Shown: piece by piece, positions 50,043-61,483 of the stretch
How the letters are laid out: each line of letters opens with the position of its first letter
Numbering within the stretch: the stretch's first letter is position 1
NCBI GenBank assembly: GCA_026874595.1
Contig: CM049321.1
Location: 2,290,479-2,354,478 of the forward strand
Origin: Sipunculus nudus
Taxonomy: Eukaryota; Annelida; Sipuncula; Golfingiida; Sipunculidae
Length of the DNA stretch: 64,000 nucleotides
Direction: 5' to 3'
Notes under the pieces: model-generated
Seen by the model: the letters and a program-made list of their open reading frames with translations, nothing else
Databases searched by the model: none
What the model was told of the DNA's origin: nothing
Program-made: the position numbers and the translations under genes

Positions 50043-52515
50043 ATTATATTTTTACTTCTAAATTATTAGATTTCAAAATAATTACAATGAATGCTGTGTT
50101 ATAAGTAGCCAGGTAGGTACACGCCATAATGCTGTGAGTATAATCATTAAAACCAGTGATAACAGAATAGGTAAAGGTTACTGGGAATTAAATGTGTCAC
50201 TCTTGTCTGATGAAAAGTATATAAGTTTAATAAATGAAACTATTTGTGAATGCTTGGACAAATATAAAATTCAAATATCCATTTCATTGGTATGAGAATT
50301 AATTAAAATTCAAATTAAAGACATTTCTATTTATACTCACAAGAAAAAAGTAGAAATAACAAGACAATATACACCAACTGGAACAGAAAATAAATAAATG
50401 AAGCAGTAGAATTTAAATGATTATACCAATGTGCAAATAGATTTAGAAAAAAAGAACCGGACAAAATTATATAATGAAAAAATCAAAGGAGCACAAATAA
50501 GATCCGCGTCAAATGGGCAGAGGAAGGGGATTAAAGTACAAAATACTTTTTTTCCCTAGACAAGAAACTTTAAAAATCAAATACCATTTCCTGTATAAAC
50601 CATCAAGATAAATTATATACAAATGAAGATGATATACTAAGTTAATTTCTTTCTTTTATAAACAACTTTAATTTTCGTGTAAACCAAACAAAGGAGATAT
50701 AAATAGATATTTAACAAATCCGGGAGCATTTCCCAAATTGTCTCATTTTCGAAAAGAACTTTGCGATATATATATTTTACAAAATGAATGCGATGATGTT
50801 ATAAAAAACTTATAGCCAAACAAATCCCGAGGCCTAGATGGCTTGCCCTCTGAGTTCTACAAAACCTTTAGGAAAAGACTTCGTCCTGCCTTACTAGACA
50901 TATATCAGAGAACAGGAGATGCCAAAATCTTTGAGAAAAGCAGTACTTACTTTAATATATAAAAAGGGGGATGTAAATTGTATAAAAAATTATAGACCAA
51001 TAAGTCTATGCAATACTGACTATTAAAATTAACCTTCATTTTTGCAAATAGAATTCAAAAAGTTATAAAAAGTACAGTAAATCCTGATCAAACAGGTTAC
51101 ATAAAAGCTCGCCATATTGACAATAACATAGGCTGGTACTAGACATTATTGTAGTTTCTCACTATGATTCCATCAGTCAGGCACTATGCAAAGTCCAACT
51201 GTTTAGACAAGTATCTGGACTCAAATTAAATCTAGAAAAGTTTAGGGATATAGTTAGGTCAAAATAACTACAAACTTAATAAGTATGCAGGAATTACTTA
51301 GACTGTACCAGTCAAGTACCTCGGGGTTTTATATGTTCTAACAGGATTATTGCTTCCCGTAAAAATTGAGGCGAAGCAATAGAAAAACTATAAAAAAAAA
51401 ATCAAAATTTGGAAAAGACGAAATTTATTAATTTTTGGGAAAATTCTTATCTTAAAAACGATGGTGTATCGCAATTTTTGTTAAAAGCAGCTGTGACTGA
51501 AATGATATTGGATATATTAAAAATTAGAAAGTATAATATACAGCTTCCTTTGGAATAAGCGTGATAGAATAAAAAAAAAGATACTTGAATAGGACCGGTC
51601 ACCCAAAGAGGTCTTAAAATGCCTGACATTGAGTCAATATTCAATGCTGCAAAATGTGCATGGATACCAAAAATTCTACATCAAAATTATCGAGCGTCTA
51701 GTATTTTGAATATCTATCTAGAAGAAGTAGGTTTTGATTTTCAGTCTATTATACAAACTAATATTTCGAATTCAAATGAATTTAAAATATTTTCATCATT
51801 CTCAAAAATTTATCAACAAATGATACAAAGTTTTAACCGTTGCAAAACTATTTTAATCCTCGAGAATATAACAGCATAACAGCTATCAAAGGCACTTATA
51901 TTGGGAAACAAATATTTCTTACATAAAGGAAAACCAATGCTAATAAAGGCATGGTCAAAAGCCAAAATATTATATTTTCGAGATTTATTGGATGGTACCA
52001 AATTTATTGCAGAAAAATATATTTTACAGAGACTAAAGGGAAAGAGAAACTGGATTATTGAATATGCAGTGCTAAAACATATAATGCAAAAAATATCTAG
52101 AGTTATTGACCATGAACAATTCTTAAAAACCGGTAAAAGCAGAATATAACACTTACTTTATTCACAGGTAACGCGACTATACTAATTAAGGAACATAAAT
52201 TAAAATTTTTCTGCGATTCATTAGAAGAGAAAAAAATTAAGTCTCCAGCAATACATAAAATGTGGAGGAAAAATTTTAATATTCACTATACCATACCTTG
52301 GGAAGTTATATATAATTTAAAAGTAATATCATTTCCATGTAAAAAAAATCGCCGAATTTAATTATAGACTTCTGTAGATCCGTATAGCTCAAAGGTTGCA
52401 AGATAGGACAAGACGGTGAACAAATATTGTCATATTGTAACACACTGAATAATTTGTGTCATATGCTGTTTAACTGTAAAATGGTGAAAAGAATTTGGAT
52501 AATAATTATATAACT
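50043..52515 (+). pseudogene. ORF2 reverse transcriptase and C-terminal remnant
   Basis: Blocks in order: IGKGYWELNVSLLSDEKYI (about 50169-50225), NKSRGLDGLPSEFYKTF (50819), KNYRPISLCNTDY (50983), TVNPDQTGYIKARHIDNNIG (51080), then SGLKLNLEK (51212), VPVKYLGVLY (51308), GLKMPDIES (51612), and the C-terminal TLNNLCHMLFNCKMVKRIW (about 52443-52500) with its C/H spacing. The segment between DNNIG and SGLKLN is far too short, so the palm with the catalytic F/Y-ADD is deleted. Many stops and shifts. Confidence 0.85.
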
Positions 52516-53095
52516 GGTAAACATATCATGGAAACATTTAGTGTTAGGATACGGTATTCGATTCAATTTAATTGCCATTTTAGTATTCATTAACATATGC
52601 ATCAGCATATTTACATACGCAATATTTAAAGCATAAATGGGCGCAAAATGAATAAAACTAATATAACATCGAATTTATTTATTCAACATATTAAAAGAGT
52701 CTTGTGTTTTCATCAGATAATTCTAACTTATTTGAAGGTTGAGAATAAAAACTAAAAAAACCAAAAACATTGATAGACAATTTACAGTTGTGATATCGAT
52801 GTCTAATTTTATTAATGATGATGACTACTACATTCTGGGGTATAACGTGACCATGGTGATGAAAAGTAGTGCATGTCTTTATGTTACGCAAGTGATCGTA
52901 ATTTGTATTGGAAAAAGAACATCATTTAATATTAATAATGTTATTATTATATTATAACAGAGATGATGATGTGATTAATTTTTCGATAATGCTGATTTTG
53001 ATGATATAAAGCCATATATTGAATGTATAATGATTGTGTTATTATACGGATAATATACAGCAGTTGTATTCATGTGAATTACAATGAAAAAAATC

Positions 53096-53147
53096 TAGAA
53101 CTCTCTCTAATCTGCCTTTCTTTAGGAAACCAGACTAAAAAACGCGT
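53096..53147 (+). repeat. Right copy of the LINE target-site duplication
   Basis: TAGAACTCTCTCTAATC ... GGAAACCAGACTAA ... ACGCGT, ~90% identical to 48733-48786. It follows the A-rich LINE end and continues straight into sequence matching block C (CATGCAACAGACCT). Confidence 0.8.
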
Positions 53148-53317
53148 CATGCAACAGACCTAAGCTATCGCCGCTGAAGCATTTTTATGCGTTCCGCACG
53201 CTTGCCGCATTAGATTTCCTGAAAATGATTTTTCTACATAGAATCTTGGTAAATTAATTTTTTTTTTACTTTCTAAAACAAGACATATACACGCATAATT
53301 CTAACAATAATTGTTTT

Positions 53318-53354
<37 letters not shown>

Positions 53355-53410
53355 GTGTGTGTGTGTGTGTGGTGCGTGGGGAGAGAGAGAGAGAGGGAGC
53401 AAAAAGGTGC
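53148..53410 (+). repeat. Paralogous block B, third segment
   Basis: GCTATCGCCGCTGAAGCATT and CCGCACGCTTGCCGCATT match C at 63727-63775; both then run into a compound microsatellite and GGTGCAACAGAACA. Confidence 0.8.
53322..53396. repeat. (AT)n-(GT)n-(GA)n compound microsatellite
   Basis: AT at 53322-53352, GT at 53353-53370, GA at about 53380-53396. The C paralogue has AT then GA without GT. Confidence 0.93.
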
Positions 53411-53888
53411 AACAGAACAGCATTAATAAATGTATCACAAGCAACATAATTTTCTCTAAATTTAAAATAATATATTTGACTATAAAAGTGTAGCCGCTAA
53501 GCATATGTGTACTTTGATACCAAGCTGATTTTCAACTATATAGAAGCTTGGTTAATAACATCAAATCTGACTGCTGCAGTACGTTGGAGTTAGTGTTTTG
53601 AATTTAAACTATATCGAGGAGTTTAACTTAATAAAATATTTAACAGATTTTGTAATTTGTCTTTAAACAGTGTTTCCAATTTTGTAAATCTCACTACGTG
53701 TCAAAAGGATTGTCACTGGTGAGAAGCCCCTTTCTACATTAATGAATCCCACAATAGATTGTCATGACAATGTTATGACACGAGCAGCTAAGATCAAGGG
53801 TGCTCTCTAGGGGGTAACAGGGTGTAAATATTTAAAATTCAATTATATAGGGATTATTCAAATTTTGTTGTACTTCTCTTTTTTGAAT

Positions 53889-54570
53889 AAAGGTTTAATG
53901 AGGTGCTGGTCATTTAGTCGAGAAATTCAGTAGGAAAAGTCTAGTTGAATATGTTGTAGATGCTGTATTACTTTTTTTTATAAAGGTTATTGAGGTCCGG
54001 TCATTTAATCAGGAAATGCAATAAGAAAATTCTAGTGGATTATGTAGATGTTCTATACGTTGTATATTTTGTATTACTCTTTTTTTTATTGACGTTTGGT
54101 CATTTATTTAAGAAATTGAATAAGAAAATTCTAGTGGAATCGGTAGATGTAGTTCATGTTGTAGATGTTGCATTACTCTTTTATTTATAAAGGTTTATTT
54201 GGGTTTAATCAGGTAATCACGATATTTAATAGGAAATCTATAGTCGATTCGGTAAATGTTCAAAATGTTGTAGATGTTGTAGGCCTGGTCATTTTATCAA
54301 GAAATCAAGAGGAAAACTTTTGTTGAATCGCGTGATGTTGTATATGTGTAAATGTTGAATTATTTCTTTTTTTGTAAAGAATTATTGAGGTCTTGTAATT
54401 TTTAATCATTGACTTGTATAGGAAAAATTTAGATGTCTATATGTTGTAGCTGTTGTATGATTCTCTCTTTATAAAGGTTTATTGAGTTCTTGTGATACAA
54501 TCAAGGAATTTAATATGAAATCTCAAGTGCAATCAGCAGACCAGCAAAAGGTTACAAAGGAATGAAATTC
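53889..54570 (+). repeat. Degenerate minisatellite, ~94-106-bp units
   Basis: About seven units with starts near 53889, 53983, 54083, 54189, 54275, 54377 and 54473. Consensus words are AAAGGTTTATTGAGGT, CATTTAATCA-GAAAT, GAAAATTCTAGT, GTAGATGTTGTA and TTACTCTTTTTT. A 66-codon frame inside (53990-54190) repeats a short peptide pattern only because the DNA repeats. Confidence 0.75.
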
Positions 54571-54579
54571 ATGGTAATA

Positions 54580-57500
54580 AATATTTTTCCGAAGTTATTA
54601 ATCAGGTGGTCAACCACCTCGACAAGCATATTTTGTAATATAAATGGTATCACTCGATTAAACGACACCATGATTGAAATGCCCAAGGGGATGAAAAATA
54701 AAGATTATTATTCAGTTATGATAATGTAATTGTTGCTACGGCATTACGTGGTTGTCAAATGTCCTTTGTGTAACACGTGCCGGTTCTTACTCATCAGTAC
54801 TGGCATATTTGCCTGTCCAACAGAAACCGCGCCATGAAACTGCTGAAATAAAACAGGAACAGACACTTAAAAAAAATCCGTTCAAGACTTGTACTGGTCA
54901 TCTAAGACAGTCAGTAGTGCGTTTTAACGAAACACCAAGAGGACTACTGAGGCAAACTTCAAATATGTTCGAGGAATATTTGCTGATTACATTGATAATT
55001 CCACTGGCACTAGTCAATTTAAATGGAATAGAGTATATAGTCACAATCGTCTTTATTTTTAACTTACCTCTAAAAAAAGGTCATATTCCAATATTCGTTA
55101 AAAAAACAACATTCGCGGCGTAATTATCAGCTTAAGACTTAAAAGTACGTTATATGTATGTATCTTCCCTTTGTAGGCATGACCGGAAAAATGAATTTAA
55201 TTTAAAAGTATTTATTCCCTCACTGTTTGGTAATATGCACTCGTTTCCCTGACAGTAAAAATCACATGGATGTTCCTCACAAAAGATCTCCTCTGGGCAC
55301 CTGTGAAAGTTATAGCTCTCGCTTTCATTATCTTAAAGCCTATATGAAAACGGCACACGTGTGGACAATGCAGCAAAAAGCTTTGATCCCTTTCAAGGGT
55401 GGACAGGTCTTTGGCAGATGAGTAAGTGGAAGGAGATCAAATAAAGTATCGTGGCCATTGATTTGCGTGTATGTTTACTTTGATATCGTATGATTAAGCC
55501 AGACTTCTTTTATTTTTCTAAAGATCGATCCGTTAGTCAGGTTAAATCACACATGAGGCTTGCTATTGTTGCAATAATAAAACCGGCAGCTTTGAGCCAC
55601 TGAATACGCATGGAACGCCTGAAAGAATGTTTGAGCGATAAATCTCTTAGGTTCATTTTCGGATTATATTCTGGTTTGACTCTCTACCAGAGCAGATATT
55701 GTACTTCTTATCGTATTTGTGTTTTTCGAAAACTGATATATTGATGCATTTACAATATTTAATCAGTGGGCTTTTGTAATGTTAATTTCATAACTTCAAT
55801 TGCAAATTAGAATTAAAGTCCCAGAAAATAAGTTGAAATTTAAATATGGATAGGAACCAAACTTTTTTTATGTATGACTGCTGTATATGATGTAGAAGTC
55901 TGGTTACTCCGTACCATTCCCATTTCGTACCATCGATACTTCGTTCCCACTTCCCTGACAGTGAAGTTAATGCAAGTTACACTGATGAAAGAATCTCTAA
56001 TACAAAATGTACTATTTTCTATCCAAACATGATACCAAACAAAGACTTATATACTTACAAATAATTAATTTACTTCCATTGTATATAATCCATCTTTAAG
56101 ATAAAATAACACTTTTTTCTGTCCCTCTCCCTCTGTCATAACACGATTGATGCAAACAAACTAACAATATTCAGGAGTATGGCATAGCAAAGGTTCTATT
56201 ATATGATCCTGAAGCATTTGACCTATTATTTTTGAATATAAACAATAATGTTAATTTTTTTAGTAAGTATCACACGTAATTTTAACATATGCAATACGTC
56301 TCAAGTCCAAATTGTGGAATCACCAGCCTGTCGAATTCGATTTGGTAAACAGGTCCCTCAATTATATTTGCTTTTTAAGCACATGTGAAGTGCTGATTGC
56401 ATTATATGCGTATTCTCTTCAGAGCCAGAGCAACATTCCTTGTGTTTTTTAAGATGTCGCGTTGACGTTTTTTCTTTTTTCTCAATTACTGACAGAAAAT
56501 GTAACTCGACTAGCTTTTTCCTTCCTGGTAAAGAGATCGGACCAGGCAGTACATAGGCAATTTCTCATGACGCGTCTTGGCCTTTAGGCGTGCATGCCAC
56601 CCCTAACAGTCATGGTTGGTACGCGAGAAAACTCTGAACACGCACCAATTTTTTAATACGAAACACCGCTCTGTGTAACCACGTGCGGTCCATATATTAG
56701 AACAGATGATTGAGCACTGCGACGCTAGTACCCTTCTGTCGATGTATTTCAAACGCCCTCGATGGTGTGGTCAGCCGGAAGGCATTTCCGGGACATCAAT
56801 TTCTGTACGGGTGAGGAAAGGGCCCTGTTTTCCATGTACGCAGTCTGCAACAGATGATTGATAGGTTTTATTAAACAAAGTTAATATGAATTGGAAATCC
56901 CAAGTAGGCTTAATGTTTTTAATGATTCGTGTCGTGATCAGCATGCAATCATCAAATCTGTAGAGAGAGTAAGGAAAAATCATGTAACATTTTAAGCATC
57001 TTAAACTTTAGCATTTTACAAATTACGCAGGTAATAAACAAGGTATGCTTATGGATACATTGGACGACTTTATATTTATTTATGTAACAATTAAACAAGC
57101 ATTCTGACCGAATTAATTTAATTTCCAGTGAGTTATTTTTTTTTAGCTTGAATCGGAGTTTAATTGCAGGGATACTTTTTTTAGCTGAGGTAGCTCCGGA
57201 TAACATTGAAGCGATATAATTATTCTCTCGCTCCAAGCCTAAAGCATTATAGGTGTCACTAGCATGTTAAAAGGGTCAATAGTGCAAATTAGGGAATTGC
57301 AAAATTCCCTATTCCTTTACACCCTAAATATATAGTGGGAATTCCCATTCCAATTAAAAACACTTTTTCGTCCAATAACTATTTTAATCCACAAAGTTGT
57401 CTGTATATAAAGGTCGATCAAATCCAGAATGAAATCTTGATTGTTAACACTCTCAATGATTTTAATTTGTATTTTAAGCGAAGAGAATTTTATTTGGGTA

Positions 57501-58760
57501 AAAAAGTTACTATTAACAATTTTGTCGATCCAGGGAAATTTCTACTATCGGAATATAAATGAGGTAGTACTGTAGACAAGATAAAAAAAAATTCAGGAAA
57601 ATAAGTTTGTATTTATTGATTTATGGTTTGTGATTAGTGTATTTTCTAGACAAAACAAAAGCAAATGCATTTATATATTCCAGAAAAGTACCCCTCAGAG
57701 ACAGACACAGAGCCAGAGGCATTTTATGCTAAATGAATGATATCAAAGAAAGGCAACCGGTCGTGAGAGAAATGGCGAACGGGGGATAAATGAATAATTT
57801 GCTACATTCATGCTGCTTGTTTTATCGGAATTCTGTTTCAATGACTTATCATGTGGGGGGGGGGGGGGTGTCATCCTTATTATTCTTTCCGCTTCTTCAC
57901 AGTCAGTATTTCGGAGAATTGACCTAGCGGCAGTAGCAGTATCGTTTTTAAATTCAAGTAGTTTTCATTAAAAGTTGACAAATTGGTTCTTTTTCAACCG
58001 CCCTGTGCAGCTTTCTTGAATTAAGTTTGATGGTACATCTGCTCTTTTTCTTCGGTATTGGTTGACATTAATGAGCTATTAGACAAAAACGCCACAACCT
58101 GTAATAAAATAATGTACCCATTTTGTTAATATTTCTGTTTTGTTTTGTGGACAGAGAGTAAGAAACAGAATCATGTTCTCGGGCACCGAAATATACAGTT
58201 GTTTCCCATAATCACTTCGACACATTAGTAGTGAAATTGTTCTGTGGTTGAGAGGGATTTAAAACTTAATTTCAGAACAATCACCCCCAGAACCCATGAA
58301 TAACACTACCACTGTTACCATTTTAGAACAATGAAACATGGTAAACGGTTGCATGTTTATTGAGTTCCATATTCTAGGTATCAGCCTCCCTTTAGATGTT
58401 TCATCTCCCACTAAACAAATATTTGAAGAAAAAGCTATGCTCCCCATGCTCTATATTAAAAAAAACAAAAAAAACCCCGACAGTTCCCAAGCCGAACAGT
58501 TAAGGATTTATTCGTTTAAGAACACATTATGTGCTTATAACAGTATGATTCAGACGACAAAGTGATCACTTATGTAAATGGTTGTACATGGCGATCTACG
58601 GTAGAGAATTATAGCACATGATCAGGGACCCGGGTAGGCAGGCACAGGTATGACCTCTGCATTTTGGTTTGCATTTAGCGCTTATATGATTAGTGGGGAA
58701 ATAGCGTCATTCTAGCCCTGGGTTAAAGTTAAGTAGTACTCGTAACACAAGCAAGTCAAA
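54580..58760. other. Long stretch without a recognised gene
   Basis: Frames of 123 codons (54752-55123, no ATG at its start), 64 codons (55227-55421) and 75 codons (57335-57562) have no motif I know. An 8-bp perfect stem, AGGGAATT-GCAA-AATTCCCT, is at 57291-57310, and a run of 14 G at 57855-57868. Otherwise AT-rich and non-coding. Confidence 0.35.
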
Positions 58761-58767
58761 GCACGTC

Positions 58768-58955
58768 CATAGCCTGTTTGGTTTTCCTTGGGATGGCTAA
58801 AAGGTTAGATATGAACTGATCCCCTTTCCATCTTAACCATCCAAAAGAAATCCACTCTAGACGACCCCCGCTTAGACTGCCTGGATTCAGAAAGTGACAC
58901 CTGAAGGTAATGGGATTAACGACGAGTTAGTTCATTGGCACACGGAATAGAATTT
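58768..58955 (+). repeat. Motif block P, copy 4
   Basis: GCCTGTTTGGTTTTCCTTGG and CTGGATTCAGAAAGTGACACC match copies 2 and 3; the CAGGTGGTGTGATC word has decayed. It precedes block C as copy 3 precedes block A. Confidence 0.55.
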
Positions 58956-59634
58956 GACCCATGTGATTTCATGATGGATAAATATGTCAATTTTCCCTGG
59001 CAATATGAGTACACATTGCCACCAGATTAGCAAACCAGCGTTACCTAGCTCAGGTTGTACTCTCAGGTATGGGTTCCTGTAGTGTTATGAGAGAATGGAA
59101 TGAGAAATGAAATTCATTAGTGCAATGGTACCTTGTATTTATTGACAAATTTATCACTTATGTTGTAAATAAACAGATATATTTCCTCTTGTAGGATTGT
59201 ATACAGATTTTTTTCTAACTTATTACATATGTTGCTCCTTTTAAATTATATATTTTATGGGAGTTAATCTATAAACAATTAAGCGGGTTTCTATGACCAT
59301 CTTCAAAACATTAAAATCGTAATATATCCTACGATAATTCCTTTTTGCTGGTCGCATGTGTCGCTTCCATGGGTACAGTGACACCAATTATGATTGTCCT
59401 TTAGGAATAAGTAAGGTTAACGTAATGGATTAATAAATCAAAGTTGTCTTCACCAACGCGAGCGGAACAAGGTATGACTATGTAGAATCCCATCAATAAA
59501 CCTAAGTAACAACGTATTTTGTAGAATTTATTTAGTTGGAATACAGTTCCCAGATGTAGCAGCCACCTAAAATAAAATAACGACCACTTTTCCCGGTTCC
59601 TTTTCTTTTTTGGGTGGTTTCACAGTGTTTATAT

Positions 59635-59639
<5 letters not shown>

Positions 59640-59702
<63 letters not shown>
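59640..59702. repeat. (AT)n microsatellite in block C
   Basis: 63 bp of AT at the same place as in A and B. Confidence 0.95.
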
Positions 59703-59704
<2 letters not shown>

Positions 59705-61315
59705 CATACCCAATAGAAACCCTTACATTTCATTTTTGTTTTGGCTTGAATGCGATCATATGCAGAGGTTCTTAAACTTTAACAAATTATTTAAATCTTT
59801 AATTCATATTCCCATCCAAATTACAATTTATAACTTCCCATTGCATTATTGTACAATGTTTATTGTACTGTTTATTTTTTTAACGCCCTTGCCATAAAAA
59901 TAGAGATCTGGATTTAATCGACTTATACAAATATTAACTTGAAGACTTGCAATATAAATACAGATATCTATGATTCTGATATATTTCGATCTTGAATTCG
60001 TCCTGTTAGGAATTTTCCGTGAAAGCAAGGAGGTTGAACATTATTTGTAGCACTTTATAAATGTTAGAAAGGCTAGACTGAAATATCAATAAGCCTTATT
60101 ATTTGCTCCTGTGCCTTTTCCCGGAAGACAGTGACTCGACAGTCACACTCCCAGTATTTCACAAAATTTTACTTATTTCTTTTAATTTCTTTTTTTAAGT
60201 TACCCGTAAACTTTAACCAATTTTCTCAATGGAGATAATCTTGTGATGACAAAAACAAGGGACAAAAATCCAGCAATGGCATGAAATCCATTTAAAAAGG
60301 TTTTGTATCCCTCTGAGCATCAAATTAATTGGATTTTTTTTATCCGAACAGTGGATGGTATGTTTCTTGGTATCTACAAGAATAGACCCAGGCATGATAC
60401 CTTTATTCTCATAGTGTTTCTTGCAAGTCTTCGAAACAGTAAAACTTTATCATTCGATTACACACATCCTCAACATATACATACTTTTCTGTAAAGTCAA
60501 CACATTGTTACTCTATTCTAATATTATTTCAAATGTCACACAAACTATTTTCGTTAAATGATCCCTATGTTTAAACTTCCAACTATAAACAATGATATTT
60601 TAACCCCAGACGAGCATTTTTATTTGTGAACTGAGTTGTGAACTGAACAATAACACAATTTTACCACAGAAAATTTCAACTCTCTTTTCAATTACTAGGA
60701 CATAAGTAATATCAACATAATTGTTCTTATGATTAAAAATGCCTATTTATTAAAAGTGTCTTATTTTGGTTTTATTCATTTTTATTCACGTTTGGACTCT
60801 TTCCGGAGGAAATTAAAAACAATCATCTGTTTTTCTTTGCTTTTCTTTTTTTTTTTTTTTTGTTCAACCTTCTGTTTACGAGAGTCCAATACCAAACTTA
60901 TACAGTAAAAGTAAGCCTTCCAGCCAGATGGTATAGCGATTATTCAGGACACTGAACCAAAGTTAGGATGAGTTACATGACGGGGTGACAATGTAAGACA
61001 AATAAGGAAACAAAGTCAGTTGCATACGAGAGTTTGTGTAGATATTTGCGCAAATTGAAACATGGCCACAGGCTATTATACAAAAGTAAGAAATGAATCG
61101 GTAACATTAGTCAAAATGATATTTTCTTAATATGGTAATACATGGTCCCGTAAGTGCAAAATGTAATGGCACCATGCAATGCCAGCCGTATCACAGAAAA
61201 AAAGGACATGTTAACCTATGACATTTAGTATTATAAACGAAGGTTGAATATACTGTTTTACTGTCTGATATTCCTAATGCCTCCAGATCACTAAGACTTC
61301 CACATATCTCTACAA

Positions 61316-61483
61316 ACACTGAATTCACAACCTTGCTGTTTCATGTATAAGTTTCTTTCTGATAGTTTGAGTGTATTTTGAAAAGGAACACAACATTTCT
61401 TTGCACCTGAGGACCAGATTATATCTCTACAAACAATCTGGTCCTCAATTATACATGAAACAGCAAGGTTGTGAATTCAGTGT
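61316..61483. repeat. Inverted duplication with perfect 35-bp arms
   Basis: Arm 1 is 61316-61350 (ACACTGAATTC ... CATGTATAA); arm 2 is 61449-61483 (TTATACATG ... GAATTCAGTGT), perfect inverses. Inside, GAGGACCAGATT and AATCTGGTCCTC form a second 12-bp inverted pair. Block B has this sequence once, direct (about 44098-44205), so C gained an inverted copy. Confidence 0.85.

Larger units (their letters stand above)
48787..53095 (+). mobile_element. Decayed L1/Tx1-type LINE with a NADAR-like ORF1, 5'-truncated
   Basis: A 4,309-bp insertion in block B between two 52-54-bp copies of target sequence. It begins inside a NADAR-like domain and continues with an ORF1 tail (to 49409), an AP-type endonuclease (49449-50042), an RT region (to about 52510) and a ~580-bp 3' region ending in a short A run, AATGAAAAAAA (53083-53093). 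The motif order and the G-GYWELN and NYRPISLCN words place it in the L1/Tx1 side of LINEs. Stops, frameshifts and a deletion in the RT palm show it is dead. The block C paralogue has the uninterrupted site. Confidence 0.88.

Noticed and set aside
54752-55123. 123-codon frame as a CDS
   Set aside because: No ATG at its start, no recognised motif, AT-rich second half; a chance frame is more likely.
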